Positions 11,451-24,630 of a stretch of 64,000 bases of DNA are shown here, piece after piece. The notes below the pieces were generated by a model, which saw only the letters and a program-made list of their open reading frames with translations, was not told the origin of the DNA and searched no databases. The position numbers were made by a program, and so were the translations under genes. This DNA is from Thunnus maccoyii (taxonomy: Eukaryota; Chordata; Actinopteri; Scombriformes; Scombridae). How positions within the stretch are numbered: the first letter of the stretch is position 1; every line of letters starts with the position of its first letter. Location of the stretch: positions 12,417,501 to 12,481,500 of the forward strand of contig NC_056551.1 of NCBI RefSeq assembly GCF_910596095.1, given 5' to 3'.

Positions 11451-14400
11451 TCAAGGATTTGTGTCTGGTCCACTGTTAGAGTTCAGGGTTTGAGACGAAT
11501 CTGCTGAACACGGTTCAGTTCTGTCATTCTGTGCTGCCTTTGCGCAGAACTGCTGCTGCTGTGATTGTCGTTCTCCTTTGAGCTCTTCCGCCTCCTCCTC
11601 TTCATTAAGAAGCGCCACCTCTTCTTTCTCCAAGACAAACTCCAGGGTGGGCCCCGTGGCTGCCCCCTCCTCCAGCTCCCCTTCTTCTGCTAGCCGGAGT
11701 TTGATGTTCATGCCGACTGGTTTTTCTGTCTTATCTGGACAATGTGGAGAGAGAGAGAATCAGTATCAGAAAAAGAAAATCAGAAACAGAACAGAGAAAA
11801 TAATTACATCTGAGACAGTAACTATGATCTGACAAGTGCCTGTCTAAACAAAAAAGATATATATAAACAATAATAGAAACTAAATAAATTTTGTTTTTGG
11901 ATATAATTGCAGTTCACCTTCAGAATAATCTGTATAATTTTAAATTTGCCATTGGTGAGATGCATTAATACATCAAAATACACAAGTTAAACAAGTGTTG
12001 TGCCCCACCTACAGGCCAGTCAGTGCATTGTTAACAAATCAAGAATAAAACTGCGTGTAGCAAACTATAAAAAACATATCAATGAGCCACACCGTTGGTG
12101 GGTGACCTGTTCCTTCATAGAGTGAACATCACCACTGTGGTTGCTTTTGAGTCACATCCCACACACACACCTTCCTGGTGGTGCCTCTAATACTCACTGG
12201 TGCACTAAATCCGCAGCTGAAAACAGATCCCAACAAATGCACTATTTACGTTGCCTTTTTTAAAAATAAGATTCGTGACCCCGATTTTAAAGTTTTACAT
12301 CTTCAGCTGTGATGAATAGGTTGGGGCTGAGAGCCACTAAGAGGGTAGGGAGGTCAGAGAGTAATGAAAGACAGACTAACACATTGTTGGTTTTTGTCTT
12401 TTCCTGGGATTTGTTGACAATAACAAAAACGTAGAAATATCACCCGGTGCATCCTTTAATCTGCCTCCTCCTGGTCCTCACCATGTCCAAGCTGCCTCTC
12501 CTTGGGCAGCAGCAGCACATCTACGTTTTGATGTTCCTCCAGGGCAGCTGTGAGTACAGCACCCTCGTGGCTGAACAGGAAGACCAAAGGCATGGTGATG
12601 TCTTCAGTGGAGTCGCCGTCCCCAACCATCTGGAAGAGCGGCGTTTCCTCGCTATTACTCCCCTCACGGTGGTCTAAGAAAGAGAATAAAGGGAATAATT
12701 AGAATCATTTAATTTTTGTGAGCTCCAGCTTTTGCAGTATTTGGTTGTTATTCTAAACTGTGCATATTGAGATGTGAGATGTACTGTAGGGAAAAATTGA
12801 TCTGTTGCGGCGGAGGTGATCCTCACCTATGAAGATGACTCCTATGGCTCCTGCCTCCTGCAGCCAACGAGCCTTTGCAGCAAACATGCAGTCACCACGC
12901 AGAGCCAGAGCGATGTGGCCTTTAAGATCTACTGCATTATCTATCGGCCCGCATGCTGTGTAGGGAGAAGCTTTCACTATGCTGCCCTTCACCTGCAGCA
13001 CAAGAGTTTGTGTTAATGCGTTATTGGGGTTGCATTTGAAAAGAAAGAGTGTGCAAATGTTTCCAAAAAAGGACATATGTCATTTATTTTCTTTGTCTTT
13101 GTCATTATGATCCAACACCTGTTTCTTATAAAAGCTATACGGCTTGCTGGGAGCTTTGATGTTGATCCTGTATACTATATTATTGTAACATCAGAAACTC
13201 ACCCCGTGCTCTTGCTTGGTGAGGTCCATTCCAAACTTGGCAGGTCCCGCGGTGAGGACTGTCCTACCCAGAAACGGGGGGGATATGAGCTGAACAACAT
13301 GAGGAACCACTTCCTCCTCCTCTGGTGTCTGGCTCACCTCTGCCACAAGTTTAACCCGGTACACTCCCTTATGCTCCTACAAAGATTAATATTTTGAAAA
13401 GTGGATTGAAAATGGGTTATTTTAAGACATTGCTTTCCCAAAATGTTAAGTGTCATGTTTTAAAGCAGGGAATCTGTATGAAAATGTCATCATCGGTTCA
13501 AATTTATTATACTTTTACTTAATATTATAGTAACCTAAATTACAGGCATCATTTACTCTACTAACTTTGCTATTAACCCAATTCTTATAAAACATTTGGT
13601 AATCCATTTACTATGATTGACATATTTCCCTTTTCCCCTCACTGCTGGAGATCTCATGATACGACAGGGGGCATGCTTACTGCTTAAGAAAACCCAAAAT
13701 TGAGGGTAGCAAAGCTGATGAAATGGCAGAGAAATCAGTTTTTAATAAAAGGCTCTGTCATTTGGTTCAAGTGCCTTATAATTTTCTAAATCCGTGTTGC
13801 TCAAAGCACTGTTATTTTGTGCAATTTTAGAAATATAATTGGTTCAGCAGCAGGTTATTTTTTAATGAACAGCTCCATCAAAGCATGCTTAAAACATAGA
13901 AATGCATGGTTCAACATGTTTCAGTGCATCATTGAGAAAATCTAAGCAGCCAAATAGACTGACTCAGGTCTTAAAGTCAGGAACTGGAAACATCTTTGCA
14001 TGATTTTAAATTGTGTCATTAAACCCTCTGAAAAACATAGCAGGGATCTTCCTTCTCATTACAGCTAGGATTCATTTTTCTGTAACTTCAGAGAGCACAA
14101 CAATTTACTTTTACTGCTACTACTGCTAAGCATACTAAAAATCATAAAAAATATGAAAAATGCTTGATATTTATCCATTTATTTAGCCAATAAAGAGGGC
14201 TTTTTAGATAAATTGGGATACTACAATGTTTCTGACTCATTTGATCATCTCTCTTCAGCTTCATTTAAAAAAACAACAACACATTTCTCCTTTCATAAAA
14301 TGATCTTTTTAAATATCTGCAAGTCCACGATTTCTCATTTGACATATCAATAAATAAAATGAATTACTGAGTTCCTTCAGCTTTAGAAATTGTGGTTTTA

Positions 14401-17400
14401 AAGCGAATCAGTCTGGACTACTGAGCCAAATCTACAAGGATGTTTTCTGTTTAAGAGGTCGTTGGGACAATGTTGAGGTCCAGAGGGGATAAAATATAAA
14501 AAAAGCAACAAGACAAGCAGAACTTCAGGTCCTGAGATGAGTATAAAGTAATCAAAATACCTTCTGACTCCCCCTGTCTCGTGCCATGACCTCATTCAGT
14601 GGAGTGAGAGAAATGCCCATGCTTTTCAGGAACTCCACTGGCTCCATGCCGTTATCGTGGAGTGGTAGTTCAATTTCCCTGTAAAGTATAAACACACCAA
14701 TGTTAAAACTCAAAGTAATTATGGCTCCACTCTAACATCAAAAGCCCCAGGCGATGACTGGACACACCTGACAGGTAAAGGGTGGAAGGCTCGCCCCACC
14801 CCAGTGAGGTACTTGTAGCTGTCCCGGATAGTTTTGGCGAATGAAGGGTTGTTGGGAAACAAAGTCTCTGTGCTGGGACAGGAGTGTGTGAACAGATCCT
14901 CTTCTTGAGAAACAGGAACACTTTCCTGGAGCAAAGGACACACAGTTAACACGTGTCAGCTCATACACTCATATGTACATTAAGTCACTTATTAAAAAGG
15001 TCAGCAAGTATTTTAACTTTGCACTTCTCAATACATTGCATTGTAATAAAAGCCACACATCTATACATTGATATAGCCATAATGTAATAACACACATAGT
15101 GTCAAATCACATTCTTTAAATGTAATACATAATAATATACAATATCAAGTATGGCAACAAATAGTTATTACTATTTATGTATAAATAATAAAGTCTTAAC
15201 AGACTAATAATCATTTTAGACAGAGCTAAACTATCCTCTTCATGAGTGTTTGAAGCTTATATCAGCTTGAGATCCAAAATAAAAAATAATATGTGCATCT
15301 GCTCTCACTGTATTGTTGCCTTGACAGGATGGCTGGGTGGTGGAGAGAGACACGGGGAGAAGGTGTGCCTCCGTGGTAAAGATGTAGTCGTCAATGTCAA
15401 TGGGCAGCTGTGTCTTCTCCGAAAACAGCAGGTACAGGTATTTAAACATCTCTGCCAGAAAGAATGAGTCCATCCTACACACACACATTAACATAAGTAA
15501 ACACACACACACAGAAGACGTTATCACACATGAATGAGAAATGTTTTGAGGCATCATTACAACAGTTATTTCATCAACAAAGACTGCACATCTTCTAAGG
15601 TAACTCTTCGATGCGGGAAGTCTACAAAACTGTCCTTGACAATACCTGTCTTCATGCGTCCCAGTGCGGACATCTTGCACAGCAGCAAACCCGCAAGGCA
15701 CCCTGGCGTAGGCGTTGAGCTTTTCCACGATGGACTGTCCCACTCTGAGGTAGTAGGGGTCGCCAGTGGCCTGCAGAGATCACAGTCTCAACCAAACTCA
15801 CACGGTACAAAACGCTTTGTGTATATAGTACAAGTGTGATGAAAAATTATAGTTTATTTCTGTCAGGTTGTTCACCTTATAGAGGTAGTAGGTGCTTTCT
15901 GCAAACTCTGGTCTCAGTAGGTGTTGGCCCCAGTGAACTCTGAACTCTGTAGTGAAAGCCTACAGAGATATTAACCAAAGAAAGAGAGAGGAGTTAGTGA
16001 TGCTGGCTTCTTGTGAAAAAAAAAATTCTATATGGCATTAAATAGAGCAAAAAATTAGAGATTCTTTGCCTCAGGAAGAAACTTGTGCTGTTTAGTGACT
16101 TGGTAAAGCATCTCGTGAGTCTCAATAGCTGGTTTCAGATCTCCTCTCAAAACCTGCGTGGAAAAATAAATGTCACACCAGAAATATGTGCAACAATTTC
16201 TATAATTAAATTGAATCACTAACATTTGTCAACACCTCTTTGTTAGCACCTTCTTCTATGTTTGAATAGCGGTAAATGTGATTAATCCAGTGCATCTTAA
16301 AACAGGATTACAGACCTGTAAGCCAGGGAAGAACGCCAGGAGAGAGTCCATCCAGCTGCGCACGCTCACAGTAGGGTTGTGCATGTGTACATTGAGCAGC
16401 AGGGGAGGCTGACTTATGTACTTCATAATGGCACTGTAGTGCTGTTACAGATAAATATCATGAAAAATATATAAGAAAACACTTCAACCCAAACAATCGC
16501 AATTTCAACAAAACCAATAGGTGGTCAATGATGTTGCGACAGGGAGCACAATACAGTAGGTGGATATAGATTCACATGGGGGATGCAGTGATGGAGAACC
16601 TACAATGTTGAACCTCTCCAGAAAAACATTGTCTCCGAGAAGAATGTAGGCCTTCATCAGATATTCGTAGTATGAGTCGATACCAGCACCAACTCCACTG
16701 TCTGCAAACACACAAGTGACAATAAAAATTACATTATAGTCCATGCATACAGCTGTTAATGTGTACCGTTGTGTATTCCTGAATTTGTTTTGTATCATCT
16801 TAATCCACTGTGTGCGAACATGTGTGGCTCCACTTTTCATCTCTCACCTATATGTAGGCTTTTGATTTATTTTGATTGTTTTACACTATGAATGAGTGTG
16901 TTTAAACTGCCTCACCTCTCCGGACCCATTCTCCATTATGGATATTGATGACTGTCCCCACCAAGTCACTTCCTCTCTGTCTCCTCTCCCAGAGGACGTC
17001 CAGAGCCTTCCTTGCATGCTCCTGTAAAACAGTAATAGGTGTTATGTCCTTAAAATTGTTTGTGGTAAGAACAATTATATTGTTCACATAGGTTTTCAGC
17101 TTCCAACAACTGACATCAGTTATAGCTAGATAAAATTTGTAATAAGTATTTTCCCATTACATACACATAAAAATGAAAAAAAAAAAAAATCAAAGACAGG
17201 CAGAGGAAGGTAATACCTCAAACACAGACTCCCCTGACAGTCTGCTGAGGGCAGCAAACTCCAGGATCATTGTTCCTGCACAAGCTGTGCAGGTGTCAGA
17301 TTCAGTGCCTGTGCGTGAAAGTGGGTTTAGGACTCCATACCGCAGATTCACCTGGAAAACCAAAACAGAAAAAAAAAAAAAATCATTTACTTAACTAAAA

Positions 17401-20400
17401 TCTGAAATATTTTAGTCCCCCAGTAGTGCACCAGTAGTGCACTGACTGAAATTGTTCTCTATTAATGCAGTGATTTGACAGTCTGCTCCATCTGCGTAAA
17501 ACCAGTGATATTCAACAGTAAAATAAGGAATACCTTAGGGTAAGGAAGGCCACTTGTGGTGTTGAAGGCAGGCAGTAATCGATGGCCCAGCTCGTTGGCC
17601 ATGTGTAGGAGCTCATCTTGATACCACTGCATCCTCTCCCCACGCTGACGGAGCAGGTCAGCCATCACGTGGGCTCCCAGAAGCCCTCTGAGGAGAATTA
17701 GGAGAACGACAACATTAAACATAAAGATTATTGTGGGTGGTTTAGAACCTGAGAAACCAAGTCTCGTAACATCAGCTGTGCTGATGGGAAATTCAAAAGC
17801 ATTCACTCAACTCTCATGTTGTTATACATACAGATAATAATATAATATATAGTAAATCAGAAACGTTTTTTATACCCCAGAACTCTGATGTTGGTCTCAA
17901 ACACAGACACCACCACGTCGTTATCCAGGCGTACATCCTTCACAGTCTTCCTCACTGCATCTTCAAACTCATCAAGCTTGTTTAACACCTGCTCATAAAG
18001 ACAAACAGACAAACACAAGTTAATGTAAAAAAAAAGGCCCAAAACAAAAGCACAGTGAAAAACATGCCCCAAGAACAATCAACCAGGCATGTAAAGGTCT
18101 GCTTTGTTGATATATTTTAATATCGTATCTGCAAAAACATCGGGTGCACATTTCAAAGAGGCTACAAGACAACAGCAACACAACAGCTATTACTGTTTTT
18201 TATTCATGTAAGCAGAGGAGAAGCAAGTGCTCACCACCAGGGTATCGAGGGTGTCGATCAGTGTGAGAGAAAACCTACGGAAAAGGCAGAGGAGAGGTTA
18301 GAATGAGAGCGTCTGCCGCAACACATTACAGCTGGTGTCCCACTTTGCCATTGATCCAGTTTAATTTTTAATGAACTACCAGCTGTTGAACCTTGAATAT
18401 GTTGAATTTACAGTGAAATTACATTACTCAACATGTACGGTGCATAAAAGGATGCTTTGTACTATAAGTCCATGATTTAATGCCTTCTTGTAAATGTCAC
18501 TGACTTAAATTAGCATCCAATTCTTGTACCCCTGAGGAACTAGAGAATCTTCTACTCCATGTCAAATTAAATCTGTTTGGAGATGCACAGCATTATAAAA
18601 GCAATGATTACTGAGTCCCTGTCTTCTTTGAAGATGCAAAATACCATTTCAAAAGAGATGACATTACATAAATATAGCCTTTTACATTCCCTTTAATATG
18701 GATACAATTTTGCAGAAAATGCATAGTTTGAGAGATAGTCGTAGAAAGAATTAAATCTATCATTACAATTCTCGGTGAAGGCTGAATCTTGAAAGCAGGC
18801 AGAGGATGATGTGGGGTTAAATCTAATAAACTAAGCAAATTAATATGTTTTGATAACATTTAGTTACTTTTTACAAGCAGCAAATTATGAGTTTAAAAGA
18901 GACTTGTAGCACAGCTTTATGAAAGAATATGAAAGAATACTCTAAAGAGACGCAGCACTCATAGCACTCTAACTCTAGATATTAGACTTAAAAAAGGCTT
19001 TGGTCTGCATTGATGCCAACTCATGCATTAAAAATACATGGCTTGTTTCCTTTAGGGAATTTAACTGTTGTGGCTCTATAAACCTCACTGGGTCTTTCTG
19101 GGCTTCAGATGCCAGTGGATGATGAACTTACTTCCCCAAGGAGTCGTCTATGTCGCCTCTGTTGGGCTCCTGGCCGCGGACTCTCCCCCTGCAGCTGAGA
19201 GGCATCAGCTCGTCTGCTGGATAGGCATATTTCTACAACACAAACAACAGTAACTGTCTATCTACTGAAAAGATCTCATTAAGAGAGCATGGCTGGAAGG
19301 CTGAAAATTCTCCTGAACAGAAAAGACGCTGAGAGCCCAAGGCTCAATACTTTCTGCATCTGCTATATCACTAGTGGTACTGTTTTGTTTTCCACTCACC
19401 AATTTTCCCATGATGTATCTGCTATTCCAGGACTAAGCATCAACTTAAAAATGGTATCCTAGATTTAAATCCGTTTTTAATGAGATGGCTTCAATTAATT
19501 TTGACTCTTGGTACTGAGAGCTACTGCCTAACCTATAAACTAATCATGCTGTTATATCTGCTTATTAGTTTATCACACATCTGTTGGTATCGGTGAATAT
19601 GTCGGCCAATAAGTAACAAGAAACTGCAGTAAAGAAATACAAAGTTCAGAAACAGTAACTGTTTCTAAACTTGTGAGAGCTCTGACCAGTTTATTTTAAA
19701 ACTCACTATATATATCTTTGTCTTAATTATTTGACAAACAAATATTTATTTTTATTTTGATCTGTTCGTGTTATGAGTTTAATAAAAATTACTATCTGCT
19801 GGTGTATTGTTAATTATGTTATTTAAGCCCTCAGATATTGACAATGGTGTCAAAAATCCACTGCTGAGGACCACAACTAAAAGTCACTGAACTCAGGGGA
19901 CAAACATCTGCAGAAACAATGTAAATTCTATCTACAGTAGCTGCTACAATATGAATTAATATCAAACAACAGCACTTCATTCATAATGAAAAGACACTCT
20001 GTGTATCCTGTATTTCCACAATTCTCCTCACCTAAATCTGATCTTTGTGACCAGTGCTAGTATCTGCCCCATCGCTTCTTCCCAACATCTCCACAGCTTA
20101 TCTAAACATCAGTTTCTTACTAACACTTTGTTGTGCAACCTACAATAAATCTGCACTCGATTTGATTAATGTCATCAATTATTGCACCTTTGACTAACGC
20201 ACACAGGAACGTGCTGCTTCTTTCTCCATCTCGCTCCCTGCCTGGTCCTGTATTTTTTACTCATACAGACACAGTTTACATATAAAACTCTGAAACACTG
20301 GGTGAGTCTAAGCATTGCTGACTACATGTAGGTCAATACTGTCAAGACTACCCGGAATCACAGGATGTTAGCAGCTGCAACCACATTCTGCAGATCTGCT

Positions 20401-20771
20401 TTCGTCACAACCCCACCACAGCAGTGGGGACCCTGCCACTGACTCGATGTCTGAACGGCAACTTGCAACATGCAAACATAAATGTAGTGGTAATAACAAT
20501 CATTACAAAGTGAATACCTTACCATGTAACTGCCATAAGCATGATCAAACATTTCAATGATTTGATCCCTACAACAAAGGGGGAGAACATGTATTAATTT
20601 AAACAGATGATACACAAACGCTGTGATATTCTTCACAATCACACATAAACAGTGTTTTTTTAAACAGTGTATGTACCTGATGACAGTCTTCTCCTCTAGT
20701 GTCATGCTCTGGCTCTCTTGACATTGTGCCCAGCCAAGAAGACTGGTGATAAGAAGGGTCTTGAGCATCAT
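11451..20771 (-). CDS. edem3: EDEM3, ER degradation-enhancing alpha-mannosidase-like protein 3
   Basis: EDEM3 acts in the ER lumen. It trims mannose from N-glycans of misfolded glycoproteins and routes them to ER-associated degradation. Twenty coding exons join in frame (854 codons): 20677-20771, 20523-20568, 19132-19232, 18235-18274, 17876-17988, 17534-17687, 17217-17351, 16916-17021, 16604-16701, 16316-16441, 16070-16153, 15876-15959, 15646-15770, 15309-15474, 14768-14925, 14561-14678, 13203-13376, 12827-12992, 12482-12673, 11451-11734. Residues 1-18 form a signal peptide. A GH47 domain spans about 38-480 ([37 protein letters not shown] with the conserved acidic Glu125, [14 protein letters not shown]). 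A protease-associated domain lies at about 610-735 ([20 protein letters not shown]), a combination particular to EDEM3. The start was set at ATG 20771 because it gives a compact signal peptide; in-frame upstream ATGs reach 20894. The tail is acidic, shorter than the human one (932 aa), and ends TNP instead of KDEL. Intron 11 uses a GC donor. Confidence 0.93.
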
Positions 20772-22812
20772 CCCAGTGCCAGAGAGGTGGCCCAGTTCCC
20801 AGCAATGTGTATTTCCTTTTCTCCTCGCGTAATCTTGCATTAGGTTAAGCTTTAATATGGACAAACAAACTCCTGTCCTTTGTCCAGCGCCCACACAAAG
20901 TCAAACAGTCCAGCAGGCACAGCTGTCCTCCTTTAGACCCCCGATCATCCTCATTTTTGTTAGAGAGTTGGCTCTAGACGTCTTGGCTAAACGTCAACAG
21001 ACGTTAGCTAGCTCCAGGCTCCATTTTCATATTTCCACAGTGGTTGGTCTGTGATTTGAGCCAGTCTCGTTACAACCTACACATGCCCACAGAGCACTTC
21101 AGATGACCGCTATCCATGTAAACAATAGAGGCAGCGAGCTACAGCTGTGCCCCGATAAACAAGAACTGTTGCCTGTAAAGGAAAACAAGTAGGGTCACAA
21201 AGCACCGGCTAGTAGGAGAAAGCCCAAGCACATCTTGTTCAATGTAGAAATGTGGATAAATATGAAGAAAATAATTAGGTAGTTACCAAATTAATGGCAC
21301 AGTGTCACAGTGTGGCTAACAATCGCTAGCCATCCCAGTCCTGGGAGGATCCTTATTGCTAGGCAGCTAACAAGTTGCTTTCTCCCAGTTAGCAATGTTA
21401 GTTGGTTAGCCTAACATATAACTATAGCGTTAGCTAGAGAAAGTACGCTAGACCACCTCTGTCTAAAATCAAATAGTTTACTTGCCGTGTAAAACTGACA
21501 GTCATACAATTAAATGGTCGATGACACGTCGCCAAGTATCATACAGTAACCTGACGTCGAGTACCGAGCTGTCAAAGTAAAGGCAGGCTGTCTGTAGCCG
21601 TACTGTGGGATTTTCAGCCCCGAGTCAAGCATCTCAGGCAAGGTTTACTCCCACACAGGCCAAGATGAAGTTTCCCCTTCAACAAACTCCATTCTTCACG
21701 TGCTTATGTTTAGGTCATAGAAGGTTTAGACTAGGGTAATGCTGCGGGTTGCAGTCCTATTTGTTTCTATTCATGCGACGGGAAGGTTTCCTGACAAGCT
21801 GTACTCAGGGTTAAACAGCTACAAATTCCTAATACGTCACCAGGAAGGTGGAGTCAAGGAGCATGTAGTTTGTGTAAATCATACATAAACTGGATATAGA
21901 TTTTCAAGTGCCTCAGTGATGGAAAAAATGAGTAACCAAATCCCTTAATACATTTTATCTTATGTAATATATTGTAATGGAATAATAACAATGGTAATAC
22001 ATCTTATTATTCAGGAAATCTCATTGAGATCAACATATCTTATGCAAGAGAGACCTGAGGACACATTACAATAATATAACAATAAGACAAATTTATTAAT
22101 TAAAACAATCACAAACATCACGAAAAATATCAGCTTGTTAAACTTTAAAGTCTCTCTGAGTTACAGAAGGAGTTTATATGAGGAACTTTTAAACCCTTAC
22201 ATACTGTTCAGGTCAAATTTGACCCATTTTTACATTTGAGAGCAGTAAATACACCCCAAACACCTTTCTGTTATTTTATAATTTTGGTTGACAACAATTA
22301 TTCCAAATTTGTTTTGTTACAGAATTAAATTATTATAATTATAATTAAATTATTCTGACATAATGGCCAGACACTACCACTAGGATGCTGTGGTGAGCTG
22401 ACACAGCTCTTAGTAGTGTTTGTTATACACATCTAGTTTTTCCTTGGGATATTAAGTAGGACTAACTATGAGTTTTGCTTATGTGACCAGGTACTGGGGA
22501 TTAAACCATCTAAGACAGTTATTTGACCCATATAACACAGACAAGGAAATAGCAGAGTCCAGGTTTCCAAGGTTAAAAACAATTCCTTTTATTAAATGTT
22601 AAATGTACCAAGAAACCTAAGCACTACTTACTAAAAAAAGGTATGGAAAAAATTATTTAGATGACAATAAAACCATGTAAAAGAATAACAATAAAACAAT
22701 ACAGAGACCCACTACACTACCCTACACTACACTACACTAAGCTCTGCTAGTCAGGATAAGGGTCACTGTCTGACTGACCCACTCTAGGCCAATGCAAAAA
22801 GAAGTAAGTGAC

Positions 22813-22892
<80 letters not shown>

Positions 22893-24199
22893 ACTAAAGA
22901 TAAAAGTGAAAGGTGCAAACACACCACAGAACACTCAACAGTGCAACAGAAGGAGCTGTTAATCTGCGTAGCCTAGTAGGCTCCGGTTTGAACAGGACCA
23001 CGACCCTCTTCCTGGATTAAGTTCTGGCCTAGGACACAATCTTAAAAAGAACCCTCTTAAAACCAACACTGAAATAAAATACATAAAGATAAAACCTCAG
23101 CAAAACAGCAGTCAGCACTGCAAGAAAAGAACAAAAGAAACAATCAATTACACACTAACCAAATGGGTATTAAATGATGATTTTACAGATTTTACTTCAA
23201 CCATAATGAAATGGGTTCAATCAGCTCTCAATTAGGGCAGGAATGGGCAATCACCTCTGCATAAAGAAAACATCCTGTGAAATAAGGCATGCAACTCCAA
23301 CAGTTGGGACAATATCCTACATAGCTTTATCATCAGTCACAAACAACCCAGGGAGTGTGCTGGCAGTCAAGGGAAAATCTGGCCTACAACATTAAAACAA
23401 TCAGTCAACCTTCTAAGCCATATGTAGGACCCTGATACATACAAATAGGAAGTAGCTCAGTAAAGAGGAAGTAGCTCAAATAAATACCTCATTAAGCATG
23501 GATGTATTAGGTTAAGTCACCACAGGCTGTGGGATGAGAGGCAGTGTCTTTTACAGCCCGAGAAAATGCCTAGTATATATAGAGGAGCATAAAGGAGTTA
23601 CACTTACTGCATATTGGAACCTGATCATCAGACTTAAGGTGGACAGACCTTTAAGGTGGACCAGCTAACCCTACTACACATCAGTATTCAATATTACTTC
23701 ATTGTAATATAAATCTAAAATAGATTTAGGGTTTGGGGGCTGGTTTAGTTCTGCAAGGATGACTGATTGGGGTTTATGTGGATCAGTAAATTGTGTAACA
23801 TGAAGTTGTCTCACCGATGAAACTAAGAGATTAAAACAAATATTTTTTCCTGTTTAATTTCCTTCCTCCCCCCCTTATGACTCATATATTTAACCTTGTC
23901 CTGAGCAAACATGACTTTGGACCCATAGCAGGTTATTACAGAGCCTGTTTGCTCATTACTGATATCTAATAGGCTTCTAAGGACACAATGTTGTGCTTTA
24001 ACACTAGAAAGCTCGCAAAATTACGAGATACTGATGCTTCTTTTAGTGAGGAGGGCTTTTGGAGTCACGTCATTGGCTACTTTCACTGTGTACAAATGAG
24101 GAGGAGTTTCTGAAAAACGTCTCCATGATTCAACTTCCCCCAGTAAATAATGGGCGTTACCTTCTCGACTTCTCAGAAAGGTGTGGTGCCGGATTTGGT
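20772..24199. other. Intergenic region between divergent edem3 and anxa3
   Basis: The part next to edem3 (to about 21800) is richer in GC and CpG and should hold its 5' untranslated region and promoter. A TGACGTCG motif at 21552-21559 resembles an ATF/CRE-type site, which is a weak motif-level observation. From about 21900 onward the DNA is AT-rich with a long CA tract and a palindrome, GGTCAAATTTGACC, at 22211-22224 that I associate with a dispersed fish repeat. No coding exon was seen. Confidence 0.5.
22816..22890. repeat. (AC)n microsatellite
   Basis: Uninterrupted AC/CA tract of about 37 units. Confidence 0.95.
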
Positions 24200-24246
24200 A
24201 CACTGTGAAATTCCTCCTTTGACATCAATCCTGCCCTCTCACCTTG
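24200..24246 (+). other. Possible 5' non-coding exon of the annexin gene
   Basis: A good donor, CCTTG|GTAAGA, ends at 24246. It lies about 360 bases before an acceptor (TTTAAAG) that precedes the coding start at 24631. An inverted CCAAT box (ATTGG) occurs at about 24071-24075. The upstream limit of the exon is a guess and transcript data would be needed to set it. Confidence 0.35.
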
Positions 24247-24630
24247 GTAAGACAAACAAAATACCCTTTTCTGACTTTCGATGATAGTCGTTATGCATGT
24301 ACGCGGCTTTGTCCTCTGTCTACGTCTATATGGTTTGGTTTTTCATACTTTTCTGGTCGCGAAAATTGTATATTTGCCTCTGTCGACATCAAAATGTTGA
24401 GTACACATGTGCACTCGTTAGTTTACTCGAGTGTTAAATCAACACGCAGACATTTGGATGAAGAGTAGACGTGTTTATGTTGCGTTGAGTGGATGAAAAA
24501 GTGCAGAAAGCAATAAGATTAAGAAAATAAATTACAGTATCTCACTATGTCTATAAAACACTAATATGAAAATACTGATGTTGTTTTTCTTTTTCTCCCC
24601 GTTTAAAGACTTTTCTCTACAACCGTAACA

